Translations under genes and position numbers: made by a program
From: Microbacterium testaceum StLB037
GTDB taxonomy: Bacteria; Actinomycetota; Actinomycetes; Actinomycetales; Microbacteriaceae
Assembly (NCBI RefSeq): GCF_000202635.1
Contig: NC_015125.1
Location: 1,426,001-1,490,000 of the forward strand
Reading direction: 5' to 3'
DNA: 64,000 bases
The notes under the pieces: generated by a model
Told to the model about the DNA's origin: nothing
The model's input: the letters and a program-made list of their open reading frames with translations, nothing else
The model's database searches: none
Shown: positions 60,946 through 64,000 of the stretch, piece after piece
Layout of the letters: every line of letters starts with the position of its first letter
Numbering within the stretch: the first letter of the stretch is position 1

Positions 60946-62130
60946 CCGCGTCACCGTCACGAGGTCGCCGGCTTCGACGTCGCGGTCGCTCGGCGGGATG
61001 ATCGCGAGACCGTCGGCATCCCCCAGGCCCCGGGTTCCATGGGCGGTCGGCGAGGCCGTCCAGCGAGCGGGATCGGAGCGGTCCAGGCGCACCGGCACAT
61101 ACTGCACGCGCTCGGGTCGGGCCCGACGGTCGGCGGCGAGCGCGACCCGCACGGTCTCACGGCCGAGATCGGCGTCACCCTCGAGGGCACGGAGAGCCGG
61201 TCGAACGAACAGCTCGAACGACACCGCGGCGCTCACGGGGTTGCCGGGCAGCCCGAACAACAGGGTGCCCGAGGGGGTGCTCCCGAAGCCCTGGGGCTTG
61301 CCCGGTTGCATGCGCACGCGGTCGAAGCGCATGAGATCGCCCAGGGTGTTCTTGACGACCTCATACGCGCCCGCGCTGACCCCTCCCGAGAACACGACGA
61401 CGTCCGCGCCGGCGGCTTCGGCGGCGGCGATGGCCTCGCGCGGACCGTCACCCTCGTCGCCGACGCTCGTGCGCAGCACGATCTCGGCTCCGGCCTCTTC
61501 CGCGAGACCGGCGAGGAGCACGCTGTTCGACTCGGGGATCTGCCCGCGGCGCAGCGGTTCGCCGGCGGGCTGCAACTCCGAGCCCGTCGACACCACGGCC
61601 ACGCGCGGCGCGCGCGACACCGAAACCGTCCCGACACCCGCTGCCGCGATGGCGCCGAGTCGAGCGGCGGTCAGCCGAACGCCCTCCGCGACGACGAGGT
61701 CGCCCTCCCGCACATCCGAACCGCGGCGGCGAATATGGGCTCCCGGACCGCGCGGGGCGGCGAGGACGGTGACGTCGCCGAGGCCCCCGTCGAGCCCGCG
61801 CTCGGTGTCTTCGAACGGGACGACCGCGGTGGCGTCGGTCGGCACGGGCGCGCCCGTCATGATGCGGGCGGCTTCGCCGGCATCCATTCTCGGATCATCC
61901 CGGGTCCCGGCGGGCAGATCGGCGATGACCCGCAGCGTGGCCGGGAGGGCGCCGAACTCGCGGACCGCGAAGCCGTCCATCGCGGAACTGTCGAATCCCG
62001 GCACGTCGACTCTCGCGAGAACAGGATGCCGCAGCACCCGGCCGCGCGCGGACCCCACCGCGCGCGTCTCGGGGACGAGAGGGACGACCCGCTCGAGGAC
62101 GGCGGCGAGGTGCTCGGCGACGTCGATCAT
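60940..62130 (-). CDS. moeA: Molybdopterin molybdenumtransferase MoeA
   Basis: A 396-residue MoeA. The SAMDGFAV, IMTGAPVPTDATAVVPFEDTE, STGSEL, VVFSGGVSAGAYEVV and MQPGKPQGFG motifs are all present. It inserts molybdate into adenylated molybdopterin. The start ATG 62130 (MIDVAEHLAAVLE) is the usual N-terminus. It is on the same strand as, and upstream of, the mobA fusion gene. Confidence 0.93.
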   Translation of the reverse strand: MIDVAEHLAAVLERVVPLVPETRAVGSARGRVLRHPVLARVDVPGFDSSAMDGFAVREFGALPATLRVIADLPAGTRDDPRMDAGEAARIMTGAPVPTDATAVVPFEDTERGLDGGLGDVTVLAAPRGPGAHIRRRGSDVREGDLVVAEGVRLTAARLGAIAAAGVGTVSVSRAPRVAVVSTGSELQPAGEPLRRGQIPESNSVLLAGLAEEAGAEIVLRTSVGDEGDGPREAIAAAEAAGADVVVFSGGVSAGAYEVVKNTLGDLMRFDRVRMQPGKPQGFGSTPSGTLLFGLPGNPVSAAVSFELFVRPALRALEGDADLGRETVRVALAADRRARPERVQYVPVRLDRSDPARWTASPTAHGTRGLGDADGLAIIPPSDRDVEAGDLVTVTRW

Positions 62131-62179
62131 GCGGTCGTTCCGGTACGGGGCGAGGCCATGAAAGCAGCGTAGGCCGGGG

Positions 62180-62638
62180 TCAGAGGTCGAACCGGTGCGG
62201 GATCGCGCCGTCGCCGTCGCGGTAGGGCACGAACCCCATGGCCCGGTAGTAGGCGAGCCCCGGCGCATTGTCGGCGCCGATGGTCGCGTCGATGTGCCGC
62301 AGGCCCGCGGCCTCGGCTGCGGCGAGAGATCGCGCGAACAGGCTGCGGCCGATGCCGCTGCGGCCCACCTCGGGATGGATGTGGGTGCCGATGATGCCCC
62401 AGCCCTCCTCGACCCCGTACGGGTTGCCCGGCCATGCGCGCTTGAGCGACTGGAAGCCCACCACCCCTCTGTCGCGGTCGGCGACGGTGCAGGAGATGCC
62501 GTGCTCGGCGTCGAAGTAGCGCTCCTCGACGAGGGCTGCGTCGACCGGCGACGGCCGGAGCCCCGCGCGATGGATCGCGTTCTGCACCTCGACCATCGCC
62601 TCGACGTCGGCGGGTCGCGCTTCGCGGAACTCGATCAT
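62180..62638 (-). CDS. GNAT family N-acetyltransferase
   Basis: A 152-residue GNAT enzyme. The acetyl-CoA loop is HPEVGRSGIGRSLFARSL, followed by NAPGLAYYRAMGFVPY. The start is ATG 62638 (MIEFREARPADVEAM). Substrate unknown. It lies 49 bp upstream of moeA on the same strand. Confidence 0.88.
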   Translation of the reverse strand: MIEFREARPADVEAMVEVQNAIHRAGLRPSPVDAALVEERYFDAEHGISCTVADRDRGVVGFQSLKRAWPGNPYGVEEGWGIIGTHIHPEVGRSGIGRSLFARSLAAAEAAGLRHIDATIGADNAPGLAYYRAMGFVPYRDGDGAIPHRFDL

Positions 62639-62975
62639 GCGCCCATCCTCGCAGCCGCCTCCGACATCGGCGGCGCCCGCGTGCGCCTCTGGTGCGTGCG
62701 GAGCCTGCGCCGCGCCGCGAACTGTGGCGAGCGGAGGAGATTCGGCGGGCGGAGGGCCCGGGAGCGATCCCACCTCCTCCCTCCCCCAGATCTCCTCCTC
62801 TCGCCACCGCCGCAGCCGCGGGGAACCCCGGCCGCCACCGCCGCAGCCGCGCGGAACCCCGCCCGCGACCCCGCCACACCCCCAGCCGCCCCCGCGGCGT
62901 GCCCCGGCCGCAACCCACGCCGGACCCGCCGCAATCCCGCGCGACCCACACCCCCGCCCGACTACCGTGGCCCTC
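62639..62975. other. Low-complexity gene-free region (337 bp)
   Basis: Divergent region between the GNAT and DUF1990 genes, GC-rich with CCGCAGCCGC-type repeats. A 31-bp unit is tandemly repeated at 62803-62833 and 62834-62864 with few changes. Long open frames here come from composition. No promoter is clear. Confidence 0.65.
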
Positions 62976-63461
62976 ATGGACGACCTGACCTACGACGAGG
63001 TCGGCGCGACCGCCGGAGAAATGCCGCCGGGTTACCACCACGTGCGCGCCCGCCGCGTGATCGGCCAGGGTCCTGAGGTGTTCGCGCGCGCCGCCGACGC
63101 CCTCCTCGCGGGCGAGGCCCAGCGGCGGGCCGGGGCGCGGGTCGAGATGCCCCACACCCCGCTGCGCGAGGGCGACCGTGTCACGATGCGGTTGGGGCTC
63201 GGCATCCTGAGCTTCCGGATTCCGTGCCTCATCGTGTGGGCCGAGCGCACCGCGACGACCGCGGGGTTCGCCTACGGCACGCTGCCCGGACACCCCGAGC
63301 GCGGCGAGGAACGCTTCACGCTCACGCTCCTTCCCTCGGGTGAGGTCGTGTTCGAGATCGCCGCGTTCTCGGCCCCGGGTCGCTGGTTCACCCGCGTGGG
63401 CGCTCCCCTCGGCCGATTCGTGCAGGCGTGGATGACGCGACGGTATCTCCGCGCGCTGTAG
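62976..63461 (+). CDS. DUF1990 protein
   Basis: A 161-residue protein of the DUF1990 (YndG/UPF0548) family; TYDEVGATAGEMPPGYHHVRARRVIG at the N-terminus and GFAYGTLPGHPERGEERFTL are typical. Function unknown; a SRPBCC-like fold is likely. It ends before a hairpin. Confidence 0.85.
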   Translation: MDDLTYDEVGATAGEMPPGYHHVRARRVIGQGPEVFARAADALLAGEAQRRAGARVEMPHTPLREGDRVTMRLGLGILSFRIPCLIVWAERTATTAGFAYGTLPGHPERGEERFTLTLLPSGEVVFEIAAFSAPGRWFTRVGAPLGRFVQAWMTRRYLRAL

Positions 63462-63479
63462 CCCACCGCGCACGAAGAA

Positions 63480-63507
63480 GGGCGCCTCGGCAATGCCCGG
63501 GGCGCCC
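63480..63507. terminator. Hairpin between convergent genes
   Basis: GGGCGCC (63480-63486) pairs with GGCGCCC (63501-63507) over a 14-nt loop, followed by GTTCTCGCTTTCT. Confidence 0.6.
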
Positions 63508-63523
63508 GTTCTCGCTTTCTGCG

Positions 63524-63994
63524 TCAGTTCTTCGGACGCTCGTCCTCCACGAGCGACTGCACGCTGTCGGTGGCCGGCGTCTTGTCGTCGGCGCGCACCT
63601 CGTCGGCGGCGATCGCGATGTCGATCGCAGCGTCTTCGAGGGCGTCGGCGACCACGTCGCTCACGTCGGCACGGTGGGCGGTGGACGCACCCGCGCTGTC
63701 CCCGCTCGGCGCGTCGACGCCGTGAGCGGTCGACGCATCAGCGGAGGGCGCGTCCGAGGCGGCGCGCTGGGGCTCGAGCCCGTCGGTGAGGCGATCCGCA
63801 GCGTCGATGTCCGCGTCGACAACGTCCGCGTCGGCAACGTCCGCGTCGGCGTCCGCCGCGACCACCCGCTCGCGCGCCGCCTTCACCGTCTCGTCCACGG
63901 CGGCGGCCGCACCGGCGGCGACGTCCTTGCTCCTGGCGACGGCCGCATCGACCGTCTGCGCGGCACGGGCGGCGATGTCCCTCGAAGCGGTCAC
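63524..63994 (-). CDS. Acidic Ala/Asp-rich protein, possibly incomplete
   Basis: At least 156 residues, low complexity, rich in Ala and Asp (ADADADVADADVVDADIDAAD). The first 45 residues can form an amphipathic helix (RAAQTVDAAVARSKDVAAG). No signal or known domain. The GTG at 63994 lies 6 bp from the window edge, so the true start may be outside. No function can be given. Confidence 0.6.
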   Translation of the reverse strand: MTASRDIAARAAQTVDAAVARSKDVAAGAAAAVDETVKAARERVVAADADADVADADVVDADIDAADRLTDGLEPQRAASDAPSADASTAHGVDAPSGDSAGASTAHRADVSDVVADALEDAAIDIAIAADEVRADDKTPATDSVQSLVEDERPKN

Positions 63995-64000
63995 CCCGTC

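Noticed and set aside
1..64000. tRNA, rRNA, IS transposase or prophage genes
   Set aside because: None found: no cloverleaf-like segment, no transposase or integrase motif, and no phage structural genes.

Overview
The window is very GC-rich DNA with GTG starts, many GTGA/ATGA gene overlaps, a WS/DGAT acyltransferase, a class F sortase and actinobacterial regulators. Together with the gene set this points to a chromosome of Microbacterium or a close Microbacteriaceae relative. This is inferred from content, since no rRNA or other marker gene is present. I saw no prophage, IS transposase, CRISPR array, tRNA or rRNA.

Layout. 0-8.5 kb: TetR regulator, apt, a LacI-linked GH13 alpha-glucosidase, a septum-formation-like membrane protein, an FAD/NAD reductase and an M20 amidohydrolase. 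8.6-17.9 kb: a galactoside-type utilisation locus. A large secreted clan GH-A enzyme is divergent from a GH36 alpha-galactosidase, a lipoprotein binding protein, two ABC permeases and a LacI repressor; the shared promoter region has two LacI-type operators. 18-21.6 kb: a Zn metallopeptidase and a CopC/YcnI copper cluster. 22-26.3 kb: WS/DGAT, a serine hydrolase and a KimA-like potassium transporter. 27-36 kb: arfB, then a complete kdp potassium locus (extra small ORF, kdpF, A, B, C, repeat ORF, D, E). 37-43 kb: sufS-sufU, an ArsR/SRPBCC pair and small proteins. 43.1-48.7 kb: a dabB-dabA inorganic carbon uptake operon with a PII-like gene and a DUF6671 gene, plus a divergent winged-helix regulator. 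48.9-56.7 kb: hicAB, DUF429, AraC, MFS, GNAT, sortase F and a secreted tyrosine phosphatase. 56.9-64 kb: a citrate synthase divergent from an HTH-citrate synthase fusion, a Phd/PIN toxin-antitoxin pair, a MobA-DUF6457 fusion, moeA, GNAT, DUF1990 and an acidic Ala/Asp-rich protein.

The most unusual signal is repetitive. A dispersed 57-61 bp palindrome occurs four times, three of them beside hexamer-type simple repeats. A second family has GAACTCCTGAG-type arms. REP-like TTCGACAGGCTCAG elements lie inside kdpB and in a 48-bp tandem repeat ahead of kdpD. Several single-copy hairpins and minisatellites occur, and the 7-mer GGATGCC/GGCATCC is dense throughout and appears to affect codon choice. 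The most interesting gene systems are the dab operon with its PII and DUF6671 partners and the citrate synthase/HTH-citrate synthase pair.
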